Below, piece by piece: positions 54,601 to 63,212 of a DNA stretch of 64,000 bases. The notes beneath the pieces are model-generated. The model saw nothing but the letters and a program-made list of their open reading frames with translations, made no database searches and was not told the origin of the DNA. Each line of letters starts with the position of its first letter. The first letter of the stretch is position 1. This DNA is from Flavobacterium selenitireducens (lineage in GTDB: Bacteria > Bacteroidota > Bacteroidia > Flavobacteriales > Flavobacteriaceae). A program made the position numbers and the translations under genes. The stretch spans positions 62,001 to 126,000 of the forward strand of contig NZ_JAAVIY010000009.1 in NCBI RefSeq assembly GCF_014748335.1. Direction: 5' to 3'.

Positions 54601-54656
54601 TCGGTGAAGAGTTTGATGATGCGGTTTTGGGTTTGGCGTTCTATGGGGTTGATCAT
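51603..54656 (-). CDS. hsdR: Type I restriction endonuclease subunit R
   Basis: A 1017-residue restriction and DNA-translocation subunit. N-terminal PD-(D/E)XK nuclease: D134 in RRPDIVLYINGIAIGILELK and E148-x-K150. Superfamily 2 motor: Walker A TQGSGKS (275-281), DECH box (384-387, VDECHRTQSGK), GFTGTPLLK, and motif VI QAICRVNRLD after KLLTGFDAPPCSYIYIDKKM. A helical C-terminal part binds HsdM. Length fits the family. The start overlaps the stop of the DUF262 gene as ATGA. With hsdM and hsdS in the same operon, a complete system is encoded. Confidence 0.96.
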   Translation of the reverse strand: MINPIERQTQNRIIKLFTEQLGYVYYGNWEDRANNSNVEESYLREFLKKQGYIETLIDKAISEVSQLASSNSGNLYDRNQKMYNLLRYGVKARPELGEQFETIFPIDWKNWKQNEFAIAEEVTLNNKQHNRRPDIVLYINGIAIGILELKRGTVDVAESIRQNISNQQEVFSQGFFTTIQLIMAGNNTQGLRYGTTDTKQKYYLSWKEDEQDNEGYKLDKYLRKLCEKSRIIDLLYNGVIYDAGIKKLPRPHQYFALKESQDFIRRKEGGIIWHTQGSGKSLMMVMLGKWILENVPNSRIVILTDRTELDDQIERVFNDVGETDIAKTKSGNELMHYLQASKPRLICSLIHKFGNRGETDFDAFIKELRENPIQTQGEIFVFVDECHRTQSGKLNEAMKAILQTAIFIGFTGTPLLKEDKKTTMDVFGRYIHTYKFNEAVEDGVVKDLMYEGRSIEQNLTSQAKVDQWFDAKTKGLNDFQRNELKKKWGTMQNVLSSKGRMEKIVADIIVDFSTKPRLASQSGNAILVAGSIYEAVKYYSLFLNTELKGKCAVVTSYNPNAGDITLEDTGASTETDKEFIYKVYTELLNDVNPKGNKSKTETYESEVKELFRKQPARMKLLIVVSKLLTGFDAPPCSYIYIDKKMQDHTLFQAICRVNRLDTDDKDYGYIVDYMELFGNVTDAIDVYTSELASEGFTQEQVSIQLKDRLKVAADRVEVALETVEALCENVPAPKADLNFIQYFCGNTESEEDLKANEYKRMALYKAIVEYIRAFANMTTDFELSGYDEKTIKRFKERLDFYLNVREVIRIASNEVIDMKVYEADMRFLLDTYIRAEESVLISPFEDISLLDLMETDMTGAISSLPESIRGNQEAVAEVIENNVRSKIVEEHLLDPKYFDEMSKLLTELIEARKRASILYQEYLKKMAALIKMVNRGKKDDVPKSLDTKGKVALYHTLDNNEQLTLDCDNAVRESRQEGFRDNLMKQRKVKNAIKRVVEDDTLAERVYQIVDQHKDEY

Positions 54657-56638
54657 GATTGGGAAATATTTTTAAGAGCTTCCCTGTTCCTTGGCTTTCC
54701 GATATTCATAAGATAACATTTAGAATCATCTGATGAAACTGCAATCATTTTCGATTTGCATGACCTTTGAAGGATTTTAGGATCTGCAATAATTCGTTTT
54801 TTCCAGGTTGGAAGCGTTTCGTAGCTAGTGGATTGCGTAAAATCCCGAAGGTGTTCATCGATACAATCTTTTGCCAAAAGTTTTTCAACGACATCTGCGA
54901 AATAGGTCCGAAAATTTATGTTCAAAGAATATCCTCGTAAATCGCCGGTACTTTCAATAAGGCACCGCTTGGGAAGTTCCAAAACATATACCCATGAAGT
55001 TGTCCAATATTCATAATACCTATGATCTTGGCAAGTAAGAAATAATGCACGCACTTCATCTATGAAATCACTATCATTAAAATATTTATTGAACAAAATG
55101 CCGATTGATCTCATTAGAGAGTAGTTTGAATTAGCCCGATTTTCAATGTAATAAAGTACAAATTCAGCACGCCCTGCGCACAATCTTGTGTCCTCTACAA
55201 ATTTTAGATCCTCATAAAGAAGAACACCATTTACAATTAGCTTACTTTTCTTTATTTCCTCAGATACCTGCCTTTCTGAAAATTTCGATTTTATATTATA
55301 AGTTGACAAATACAAATGAATTTCATGGCATCCCGCTGACAATTCTTTGATTAATTGTAATGCCCCACGAAATGTTTCAATGCTGTCAATCGCTGAGTTC
55401 GAAACTATGTTCCTAACAACTCGAATCCATTTGTTGTATTCAGAATTATTATCATTAGCATACATATTGGTGATAAAACAACTATGGGCGTAAATCAAAA
55501 CTCTAGCAGGGTAAGTAAGGTTCTCTGAAATTAGAGCACTATCTATATTTGTATGATTAAAATTCCACAATGGTAGATCACAAATAAAACTACGGGACAG
55601 AAGTGCATAGTGATCTAAAAGCCTGTAAAGATTTTGATACGATTGTGAGTCAAAATATCTCTCTGAAATATTACCTTTATTTTCTAAAATATTATAGAGT
55701 AAATCATTCACGGTTATTTTTTTTGTAGCAGAAAGTTCTTGGTCTTTACCCTTAAAACTTGCAACCATCGATTTAACTAATTCGTCTCTAGTTGCGATTT
55801 CGGTGATAAGAAATTGCTGAAAAAAATTGATAACAAATAGGTCAAACGATTCTCCAGTCTTCCCATCATTCCAAAAATAATCTGTCCAGATGCCGTCAAA
55901 TCTCGTAGAAAAGAGTTCATCATAATTATGATCAGTTTCCCATTCGTTAACTTTAATGTGACCGATCAAATCTGCTTTTAAATTTTCGAATGCGGAAAGT
56001 GACTTCCCTCGGGCATTCATCTTAATATATAAATCGTCCGAAAGACCGAATTTTTGTAATTCAAGAAATTCAAAGGTGATGTCCTTATTGCCAGGGTTTG
56101 TTAAGTAGTTGAAACCATTCTCCGCTCCGAAACATTGACTGTGTATTTCGTCGAGCATACCAAGAGCAGATACAACCGTAGGATCATTATTCCAGAACTT
56201 AATAAACCAATTCTGATTTTGTAATTTCTTACTCAGCTCTGTTTCAGCCTTAAGGCTTATCTCAGCATCGATAAGATTTTTGAAAAATTCTTTTGAAGAA
56301 ATGCGCGTACTATATGAAAATTTTCTAAAGACATCTTTTATTTCCTTATGGCTTAACTTTTTATCCCGTATCGCAAAATATAGATGATATAAAAATAAAG
56401 TTGTGAGCCGTTGCTGTCCGTCTAAAGGAAAGAAGACGGAGTCTTTAACATTTCCATAAATGAAATCAAGCTTAGTTGGATTGTCGATATCGGCATCCTT
56501 AAACTTTGAAACGATACTTTGACGGATTTTGATATTTTTTGCATCACCCTGCACATAATCCCTTTGGATGATTGGAATTTCTATCATATATGTAGTTAGA
56601 AGCTCCCAAAAGCTAGCGTTATGAATGTTACTGCTCAT
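54653..56638 (-). CDS. DUF262 domain protein without recognisable HNH nuclease end
   Basis: A 661-residue protein whose first third matches DUF262 (ParB/sulfiredoxin-like nucleotide-binding): IPIIQRDYVQG (residues about 24-34), FFPLDGQQRLTTLFLYHLY (about 70-88), and KMNARGKSLSAFENLKADLI (about 203-222). The long C-terminal region is helical and lacks the DxEHI-type HNH motif seen in the neighbouring protein, so it may lack nuclease activity or use an unknown domain. I chose ATG 56638 rather than GTG 56650. It overlaps the upstream DUF262/DUF1524 gene by 11 bp and hsdR by 4 bp. DUF262 proteins inside type I loci have been called RloF-like in Campylobacter. Base composition is markedly AT-rich. 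Confidence 0.8.
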   Translation of the reverse strand: MSSNIHNASFWELLTTYMIEIPIIQRDYVQGDAKNIKIRQSIVSKFKDADIDNPTKLDFIYGNVKDSVFFPLDGQQRLTTLFLYHLYFAIRDKKLSHKEIKDVFRKFSYSTRISSKEFFKNLIDAEISLKAETELSKKLQNQNWFIKFWNNDPTVVSALGMLDEIHSQCFGAENGFNYLTNPGNKDITFEFLELQKFGLSDDLYIKMNARGKSLSAFENLKADLIGHIKVNEWETDHNYDELFSTRFDGIWTDYFWNDGKTGESFDLFVINFFQQFLITEIATRDELVKSMVASFKGKDQELSATKKITVNDLLYNILENKGNISERYFDSQSYQNLYRLLDHYALLSRSFICDLPLWNFNHTNIDSALISENLTYPARVLIYAHSCFITNMYANDNNSEYNKWIRVVRNIVSNSAIDSIETFRGALQLIKELSAGCHEIHLYLSTYNIKSKFSERQVSEEIKKSKLIVNGVLLYEDLKFVEDTRLCAGRAEFVLYYIENRANSNYSLMRSIGILFNKYFNDSDFIDEVRALFLTCQDHRYYEYWTTSWVYVLELPKRCLIESTGDLRGYSLNINFRTYFADVVEKLLAKDCIDEHLRDFTQSTSYETLPTWKKRIIADPKILQRSCKSKMIAVSSDDSKCYLMNIGKPRNREALKNISQS

Positions 56639-58391
56639 TATAATAAACACTTAGGGTTTCAACAATATTTTTTAGATACTCTGCTCGGTCCTGTTCTGTC
56701 CAAAAATGGTTATGCTCAACATTTGTCGAATAATATTTCATAAAGAGATTCTTAGTGCATATCGGAATGAACTGACCGCTCCTATCCTTTTCAATAATTT
56801 TGCTGCGTTTTTCAGGAAATACGGCATTCTTATATCCTCTATTCGTTTTTGAATCGAGAAGCGCCAAATTACCTAGCATGTTAGTCGTATCATCTGTCTT
56901 TGAATTAGGTCCATTAAAATACTCAACAACATCATGAAATAATTCCTGAAAAATATCGGCTTTCCAGTTTTGGCAACGTTTCATCAGATTAGCATCTTTT
57001 ATATGATTTATTGCATCATTGATCCAAGCGTTTTTATGTGCATCGTTATCAGGAATTTTTTCGGTTACTGAACCAATGTGCTCAATATCCCATCCATTTT
57101 TTTTGTCTTTAAGCTTCTTAAATGGAAACTTAGAATCATCTGACTTGTTTTGATTCATTGTTTCAATATTATGAAGCAACAAAATTCGTCGTAAAGTTGC
57201 CTGATTGCTTTTATATTCAATTTTTTCTAGATCGCATCCGATGCTGAGCAAGAATGAGGTAATACCACCGTTCAAATAGCTTTCAAACTTACTCTTGGTA
57301 TCTGAGTTGTATTTTGCCAGCATATTTTGAAGTGTGTAATGTTGCAAATCACAATAAATTAAAAAGCCAATTTTATTATGAAGTATAGGATCATTAAACC
57401 ACTCTAAGAGAATTAAATATGTTTTCTTGATCGCGTACCACTGGTCAAATATGTACGATTCGGATTTGTACTGGAAGTCGTTGAAAAATTCTAAAAATGT
57501 AAAATTTTCATCTCTCAGACCCAGGGGCTTACGTTTTATCAGATCAAGTAGAAACTCAATTCGGGTCGGAATATCGTTTTGTTCCTTATTTATGAAAAGC
57601 CAAAAAGAATCGTCATGAAGTGTGTATTCTATATTTTCCCAGTCCAAAGAAATTTGCAACTGTTTGTGATAAAGTGAACCGCTATTTTCGAAATTGGAAG
57701 AATTTAAAAACAGTGCTTTCACAAGTTCCGCATTGGTAAGCTTTATCTTTCCTGTATTGATGCGCGTAAATATTTCGATGGCGTCCTTTTCATAAGTTTG
57801 ATACCAAATTACTTGAGTCTGATCATATAGCTTAATAATGAACTTATCATAATTGGAGCACTCGGCCTCAAACCAGTCATGAATTTTATTAAATGCTTGT
57901 GAAATATGAAAGTAGTCTATATTGGAACGATCATCTTCCTGACCTATAATGATATTTTTCAGAAATTCTGAACTGCTCTCTCTTGATTGATAATGTATTG
58001 TTGGTTCAGCGTCTTTCTTCGATCCGCGGAACCTTTCATTTATATAGTGGATTATTAAAAAAATCGTGGTTAATCTTTGCTGTCCATCGATAACCTCAAA
58101 CCAATCCAAATCCTGATTCTGATTGAATGCCAGAGGAAAACTTGTCATTTTTTTAACTACTAGAGGCTGTAAACAATACCATGTGTCGGTTCCACTTTCA
58201 ATCGTTTTTGATTCAAATGAGTAAATATCATTAAGAAGCTGTTCAACCTCAACGGTTGTCCATCTGTATCCCCGTTGGTAATCCGGTATGAAATAATTCA
58301 GGTTAGAAATATCCCTGACTGTACGGGGTTGTAAATATGCTTTCTGCATCTCTTGACGTTGGTCTATTGAGCGTAATTTTTCCTCACTCAT
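56628..58391 (-). CDS. DUF262-DUF1524 protein (GmrSD-like putative HNH nuclease)
   Basis: A 587-residue protein with an N-terminal DUF262 domain (IPDYQRGYRWTTVEVEQLL at about residues 35-53; FEVIDGQQRLTTIFLIIHYI; FTRINTGKIKLTNAELVKAL) and a C-terminal DUF1524 HNH-like domain (WDIEHIGSVTEK; NMLGNLALLDSKTNRGYKNA). GmrSD, BrxU and SspE-type defence proteins share the DUF262 core, whose conserved DGQQR residues form the NTPase-like site. It lies 57 bp after hsdS and overlaps the second DUF262 gene, so both are made from the hsd operon. Whether it acts on modified DNA or regulates the restriction enzyme cannot be told. Strongly AT-rich. Confidence 0.85.
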   Translation of the reverse strand: MSEEKLRSIDQRQEMQKAYLQPRTVRDISNLNYFIPDYQRGYRWTTVEVEQLLNDIYSFESKTIESGTDTWYCLQPLVVKKMTSFPLAFNQNQDLDWFEVIDGQQRLTTIFLIIHYINERFRGSKKDAEPTIHYQSRESSSEFLKNIIIGQEDDRSNIDYFHISQAFNKIHDWFEAECSNYDKFIIKLYDQTQVIWYQTYEKDAIEIFTRINTGKIKLTNAELVKALFLNSSNFENSGSLYHKQLQISLDWENIEYTLHDDSFWLFINKEQNDIPTRIEFLLDLIKRKPLGLRDENFTFLEFFNDFQYKSESYIFDQWYAIKKTYLILLEWFNDPILHNKIGFLIYCDLQHYTLQNMLAKYNSDTKSKFESYLNGGITSFLLSIGCDLEKIEYKSNQATLRRILLLHNIETMNQNKSDDSKFPFKKLKDKKNGWDIEHIGSVTEKIPDNDAHKNAWINDAINHIKDANLMKRCQNWKADIFQELFHDVVEYFNGPNSKTDDTTNMLGNLALLDSKTNRGYKNAVFPEKRSKIIEKDRSGQFIPICTKNLFMKYYSTNVEHNHFWTEQDRAEYLKNIVETLSVYYNEQ

Positions 58392-58448
58392 ATTTTTATT
58401 TCGATTAAAGCTTTTGTTATCAATCTTTTTACAACCACAATCATTTCG

Positions 58449-59606
58449 CTACACCAACCTCACCCTCCCCGTCAGCAACTCCTGCATCATGCCTCCTTTT
58501 ACCTGCCGGGCTTTGGTGAGTTGCCTTTCCAAAGCTTCCAGCTCCGCATCCATATCCGATAATATCGTGGCGATGCGGGTTTGCTCGGTGAGCGATGGTA
58601 ATGGAATTTCTGTATTTCTGAATTCTGACATTCCCACCAAGTTTTTCATTGCTCCTCCTTGAGTGTCATCAATAATTTTTGATTGTATTTTATCATATTG
58701 AAATATATGTCCAAAATACCCGAAATCAATGATTGTGGGATTAAGCCTTATAATCAAAAGAGCCTGATTAATAATACCTTTCTGAAATATTTGCGGTATC
58801 CTAAATAGCTTTCCAATAGTGCCTGAACAACTAAGAATAAAATCATTAGCCTTAATTTCAAATCTTCCTAATTCTTTAAATTTAGCAGTATCAACAAAAT
58901 ACTTTCCTAGATGAACTGATTTATAGATTGCATTTTTTTGTTCATAAACTTTATATCCATTTTTGACAAAAAATTCCTTTTTCAAAGCACCGCCAAATGG
59001 ACCTCTAATCAATCCTCCGTCTATAGTTATTTCCCCCAACTTCTTCACTTCCCAATCCTCCTTAGGCGTCAACAATTCCTGCATTGCCCCTTGTTTGATG
59101 AGGCGTTTTTTGGCGATGAGTTGCTCCAGGCTTTCTATCCACGCATCGGCATCACTCAAGGCTTCCGCTATCGCTTCTTGTTCGGGTAAGGGTGGAAGGG
59201 GAATTTGAATTTGTTCTAAAGTATTTTTATTTAAACTTGGAACACCTGATGCTTCATTGTATTCTTTCCAAGGTATCCTTCCAAATTGATAATAAATATA
59301 TTTTGCTGTTGTTTTTTGAAAAGAATGAGTGAAAAATAAAGTATCAACTGTCCAAAATTTGCCAGTTAGAAAAACAGGTTTATCGATAGTTCCTTTTCTA
59401 CCAATTCCAACTGAATTTCCATCGTACAAAAAATCATTAACCAAAGTCATTAATCCTCCAGTTCCATAAACAGGTATATCGCCTTTTTTAAGATGTTTAT
59501 AATCACGTCCACTTCCGAATTTCAAAACTTCTGATAATTTCACAACTTCCCAATCCTCCGGCAACAAACCAATCTCTGTCTGCTTCATTGTATTTTCCTT
59601 TACCAT
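58449..59606 (-). CDS. hsdS: Type I restriction specificity subunit S
   Basis: A 385-residue specificity subunit with two target-recognition domains. Each is followed by a conserved helical block: LPPLPEQEAIAEALSDADAW (about residues 136-155) leading to KRLIKQGAMQELLT, and LPSLTEQTRIATILSDMDAE leading to KARQVKGGMMQELLTGRVRL at the C-terminus. The half-subunit repeat is typical. The ATG at 59606 overlaps the hsdM stop in ATGGTAA, giving translational coupling; an ATG six codons later (59588) is an alternative. The recognised DNA sequence cannot be inferred. Near-identical helical blocks allow domain exchange by recombination. Confidence 0.95.
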   Translation of the reverse strand: MVKENTMKQTEIGLLPEDWEVVKLSEVLKFGSGRDYKHLKKGDIPVYGTGGLMTLVNDFLYDGNSVGIGRKGTIDKPVFLTGKFWTVDTLFFTHSFQKTTAKYIYYQFGRIPWKEYNEASGVPSLNKNTLEQIQIPLPPLPEQEAIAEALSDADAWIESLEQLIAKKRLIKQGAMQELLTPKEDWEVKKLGEITIDGGLIRGPFGGALKKEFFVKNGYKVYEQKNAIYKSVHLGKYFVDTAKFKELGRFEIKANDFILSCSGTIGKLFRIPQIFQKGIINQALLIIRLNPTIIDFGYFGHIFQYDKIQSKIIDDTQGGAMKNLVGMSEFRNTEIPLPSLTEQTRIATILSDMDAELEALERQLTKARQVKGGMMQELLTGRVRLV

Positions 59607-62038
59607 ACCAATCCCATTTTTTGCAGGTGAGCCAATACTTTTTGCGAAGCCTCCACTGTCTTGGTTTCCAATGTTGGCATAGCCTGTTGGTAGCGGTCTG
59701 CCAGTTCCTTAATGCGCTCAGTAAGGTTTTGGCTCAGCTTTTCCTGTTCGCTTTGCAATGCCTGTTGCAATACGGGTGTCCATTTGTGGTTAATCACCAT
59801 ATCTTTTATTTCGGCTTCGGTTAACAAAGGATATTGCGCTACCACTTTTACTTCCAAATTCTCTTTTGCAATTTTTATCAGTTTGGTAATGCCACCCAAA
59901 GCTTCCTGCGTATCAATATAGTTTTTAATGTATTTCAATTCTTCCTTAGAGGCATTATCAGCTTTACGTTCTTTGTAAAAATCTTTTACGCTTTTAAGAT
60001 TTATTTTCTCCAAATCACTGAAAATGCCTTCCTCTCCACTGTTTTCTTCTTCTATTTCCGCAAGGGCTTCCTGCGTAAGGTTCAGTTGATTTTCTAAATC
60101 CTGCAAACTGTCATTTTGTTCCTTAAAGAAATACTGTATCATCATTTCCGGCGTTACCATTCTGCCTTCAATACCCGCCAAACCTGAAATTTCCTTGTCT
60201 TGTGCCGTTTTGCCGTCTTTTCCTTTTTTACCTTTGATGACTAGTCGGGTGTATTCGTTTCCTGCCTTCCAGCCGTCTAAAGCAATCGAATAAAAATCGT
60301 CCTGCATCACTTCGTTCCAGTATTGCATCAGGTGTTGGTACATCGCATAACGGTTTACCAAAGCATTGTTTTCAAAATGGCCCAGTATGGTTTGTGCCGA
60401 TGTTTCTATGGCTTCTTTTACCGCAAAACCTTTATCTAAATTGTTCCACTTCGTTTGCTGTTCGTGCAACCATTTGTCAAAAGCGGTGTGCATTTTTGTA
60501 TTAAAGGCTACAAATTCGGGATGGTTGAAAATGGTGGTTTTAATGGTTTCCGCAGGTACTTTCAATTCAAAATAACCTGCTCTTGCCTTGTTGAACAAAT
60601 CGGCTTTCAACGAAGGGAACAAATCCCAATACGCCTGCAAACCATCCACATCTTTCTGTGGAATGCCACCTGACAGATGCCCCGCCAAATCCTGAATGTC
60701 TTCGGCTTCCTGCGTATCAATATACCGTGGAATGTTGAGGTTGTAATCGTTTTTAGAGTCGGAAATTTCTGTCATCGACACCATTCGGCTAAACTTCGGC
60801 ACTTCGGCTAAAGCATCAAACACATCAGTAATCTTGCGGATGTCCTGCTCCCGCAATCGGTTTTTGTTACCGTCTTTCACAAAGCCTTTGCTTGCATCTA
60901 TCATAAACAGACCTTTGCGGTGTTCGGCATTTTCTTTATCCAGCACAATAATACAAGCCGGAATGCCCGTACCATAAAACAAATTGGCGGGCAAACCAAT
61001 AATGGCTTTTATGTAGCCTTTCTTTAAAATATTTTTACGGATTTCACCCTCGGCATTCCCACGGAACAAAACACCGTGAGGTAATACCACCGCACCTTTA
61101 CCATTGGCTTTTAAAGATTGTAAAATGTGCAACAGAAAAGCGTAATCGCCATTCTTTTCCGGCGGAACGCCTAAAGCAAAACGGTTATATTCATCACTGT
61201 CCACATTCACACCATTGCTCCAGCTTTTCAACGAAAATGGCGGATTGGCAACCACGTAATCAAATTTTTTAAGCGAGCCATTCTGCTCTTTGTAAAACGG
61301 ACGTGATAGCGTGTTGTCCGCTATGATGGTCGCCGTTTCGGCACCGTGAAGGATCATGTTCATTGTAGCCAAGTTGGCCGTCGTTCCCTCCTTTTCCTGG
61401 CCGTACAAATCAATTTGTCTTCCCGCTTCGTTCATCACCTTGAGCAATAATGAACCCGAACCGCAAGTTGGATCATACGCACTGGTTTGAGTCGTAGCAT
61501 TACTCGGCCTTATCCCGATGACTTTTGCTAAAATTCTGGAGACCTCTGCCGGGGTGTAAAACTGCCCTTTGCTCTTGCCGCTTTCTGTGGCGAAGTGACG
61601 CATCAGGTATTCGTAAGCATCGCCAAGAATGTCATCGCCTTCAGCAGAATTCTTGGAAAAATCCAGACTGTTATCATTGAAGATGCGCACCAGGTTAGAT
61701 ACTGTTTCTACAAGATCTTTACCTTTTCCGAGCTTTGATTCATCATTAAAGTCAGGAAAGTCATTCAGCCCGTTGGCTTCTTTGATTTTGTTCAAGACTT
61801 CCTTATTGATGCGGTCGCCAATTTCAGGATTTCCGATCATATTGACCATATCCTCAAACGATGCACCTTTAGGTATTTCGATCGCAAAGTCGCGATCTTG
61901 TTTTGCTTTGTCTGAAATGTACTTTACGAAAAGCATGGTGAGTACGTAATCTTTATATTGAGAAGCGTCCATGCCGCCGCGCAACTCATCACAACTCGCC
62001 CATAACGAGCGGTACAGTTCGGTCTTTTTGATTGCCAT
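59600..62038 (-). CDS. hsdM: Type I restriction-modification methyltransferase subunit M, extended
   Basis: An 812-residue N6-adenine DNA methyltransferase subunit. The N-terminal helical domain (about 1-140) is followed by the catalytic domain with motif I DPTCGSGSLL (189-198) and motif IV NPPF (265-268, VVANPPFSLKSW). Ordinary HsdM is about 500-550 residues; here a tail of about 300 residues continues, containing LLIQYF-like, acidic and coiled-coil-rich helical stretches (about 640-810) and ending ASQKVLAHLQKMGLVW. First gene of the operon. A TTTACC/GGTAAA inverted repeat lies 31-46 bp before the ATG. Confidence 0.95.
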   Translation of the reverse strand: MAIKKTELYRSLWASCDELRGGMDASQYKDYVLTMLFVKYISDKAKQDRDFAIEIPKGASFEDMVNMIGNPEIGDRINKEVLNKIKEANGLNDFPDFNDESKLGKGKDLVETVSNLVRIFNDNSLDFSKNSAEGDDILGDAYEYLMRHFATESGKSKGQFYTPAEVSRILAKVIGIRPSNATTQTSAYDPTCGSGSLLLKVMNEAGRQIDLYGQEKEGTTANLATMNMILHGAETATIIADNTLSRPFYKEQNGSLKKFDYVVANPPFSLKSWSNGVNVDSDEYNRFALGVPPEKNGDYAFLLHILQSLKANGKGAVVLPHGVLFRGNAEGEIRKNILKKGYIKAIIGLPANLFYGTGIPACIIVLDKENAEHRKGLFMIDASKGFVKDGNKNRLREQDIRKITDVFDALAEVPKFSRMVSMTEISDSKNDYNLNIPRYIDTQEAEDIQDLAGHLSGGIPQKDVDGLQAYWDLFPSLKADLFNKARAGYFELKVPAETIKTTIFNHPEFVAFNTKMHTAFDKWLHEQQTKWNNLDKGFAVKEAIETSAQTILGHFENNALVNRYAMYQHLMQYWNEVMQDDFYSIALDGWKAGNEYTRLVIKGKKGKDGKTAQDKEISGLAGIEGRMVTPEMMIQYFFKEQNDSLQDLENQLNLTQEALAEIEEENSGEEGIFSDLEKINLKSVKDFYKERKADNASKEELKYIKNYIDTQEALGGITKLIKIAKENLEVKVVAQYPLLTEAEIKDMVINHKWTPVLQQALQSEQEKLSQNLTERIKELADRYQQAMPTLETKTVEASQKVLAHLQKMGLVW

Positions 62039-62068
62039 AGAGTAATTTATGAATTGGGACTAAGATAT

Positions 62069-62084
62069 TTTACCCCTTGGTAAA
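62069..62084. promoter_or_regulatory. Inverted repeat TTTACC-CCTT-GGTAAA before hsdM
   Basis: A perfect 6-bp inverted repeat with a 4-bp spacer between the hsdM start and its presumed promoter. It could be an operator for the restriction operon; no controller gene is seen nearby. Confidence 0.4.
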
Positions 62085-62177
62085 TCTATACTAAATAGAC
62101 AGAAAATCCTACGCGTGCAAGGAACCGCCAGTTCGATGCCGCACATTTAGGAATATCCGCGATAAGCGTAGTTTACT

Positions 62178-62633
62178 TTAATCAACTTTTACATATGTGG
62201 CAATATATTGTTCAGCCGAAATTAACTCCCCTCCCTCCCAAGATCCACTGGGTGTCTCTTGTAAATTATAAATTGCCTTTGTCACGAGTTGATTTTCGCT
62301 TATACTCACAATTTTATCTTTAGTAACCATTGAGGCTTCAGTTATCGTGATGACATTATCGGAAATTGAATATTCGCCCTGATAAGGATAGACCGCGCAA
62401 TCGCCCGTTCCTGATTCTTCACTGGAATTATATATGGTCGAAAAATTGGCGTTGAAGGTTAAAGTGCTTTCCATTTCGCAGTCATCCAAGCTGTTGGATT
62501 CGCCGGGATAAGCGATCGACTGCAGCTTCCAAGTTCCGAGAAGTTCGTTTGCGCTGGTGTTGGTACTGTCATCATTAAATGAGCAACTGAATAGACTTGC
62601 GATAATGGTCAATGCAATAATTTGTTTTCTCAT
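62178..62633 (-). CDS. Lipocalin-like lipoprotein
   Basis: A 151-residue lipoprotein: signal MRKQIIALTIIASLFSCSF with lipobox Cys17. The mature part opens LLGTWKLQSIAYPGES and has ESTLTFNANFSTIYN and YPYQGEYSISDNVITITEAS, the alternating beta-strand pattern of the lipocalin-like domains common in Bacteroidota lipoproteins. Function unknown; ligand binding at the membrane surface is the usual guess. It is separated from hsdM by about 140 bp and has its own -7 element at 62669-62676. Confidence 0.75.
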   Translation of the reverse strand: MRKQIIALTIIASLFSCSFNDDSTNTSANELLGTWKLQSIAYPGESNSLDDCEMESTLTFNANFSTIYNSSEESGTGDCAVYPYQGEYSISDNVITITEASMVTKDKIVSISENQLVTKAIYNLQETPSGSWEGGELISAEQYIATYVKVD

Positions 62634-62668
62634 TTGTTTTGGCTATTTATTTTGTCCTATAATGGTTC

Positions 62669-62676
62669 CAAATATA
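62669..62676 (-). promoter_or_regulatory. -7 element TATATTTG of the lipocalin-like gene
   Basis: Perfect TAnnTTTG on the minus strand, 35 bp before the ATG. Confidence 0.55.
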
Positions 62677-62828
62677 ACGGATGTTTCAAGCTACCGTTAC
62701 GGTTTCCCACAAACAACCGATATTCTCGACAAACTACCCACCCTTCCCAAACGTTAGCATTTCAAAAGGTCTTTTGGAAATCGAAATACCTTATTTTACC
62801 GCAAATTTTCTTCCCAAGCCCCTTTACC

Positions 62829-63212
62829 CGCAGCGCAGCGGAGAAATCGAGACCCATGCGAGATGATGTATTTCACATAATTTCCGTGCGTGAAGATTGC
62901 TTCGCCAGTCGCAAGTTCGTGCCAGCGGAGCTAATAAATAAAAATGATTCCGCTTAGTCGCGGCGTTCAACCGTGCAGGCGGGAACCTGATATTCCGAAA
63001 TTTCGCTAAAATGAAAAGCTATCTGCACCGAATGCATTGTCCCACAAACACAAAACCCTCTTCCCGCTACCACTTTATCCGCAGCGCAGCGGAGAAATCG
63101 AGGCCCATGCGAGATGCTGTCTTTTCACATAATTTTCCGGGCCCGAAGATTGCTTTGCCAGTCACAAGCTCGTGCCAGCGGAGCTAATAAATAACAAGCA
63201 AATACCGCTTAG
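62829..63212 (+). repeat. Dispersed structured repeat, right side, diverged units
   Basis: Two units with the GCAGCGCAGCGGAGAAATCG opening (62829 and 63080), each continuing to CCCATGCGAGATG, a CACATAATTTTCCG block, GAAGATTGC, GCCAGCGGAGCTAATAAATA and CGCTTAGTCGCGGCGTTCAA. After the first, the unit ends with a half-hairpin part (ACCTGA ... AAAAGCTATCTG ... CCCACAAACACAAAACCC). No gene is visible from 62634 to 64000. Confidence 0.8.
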
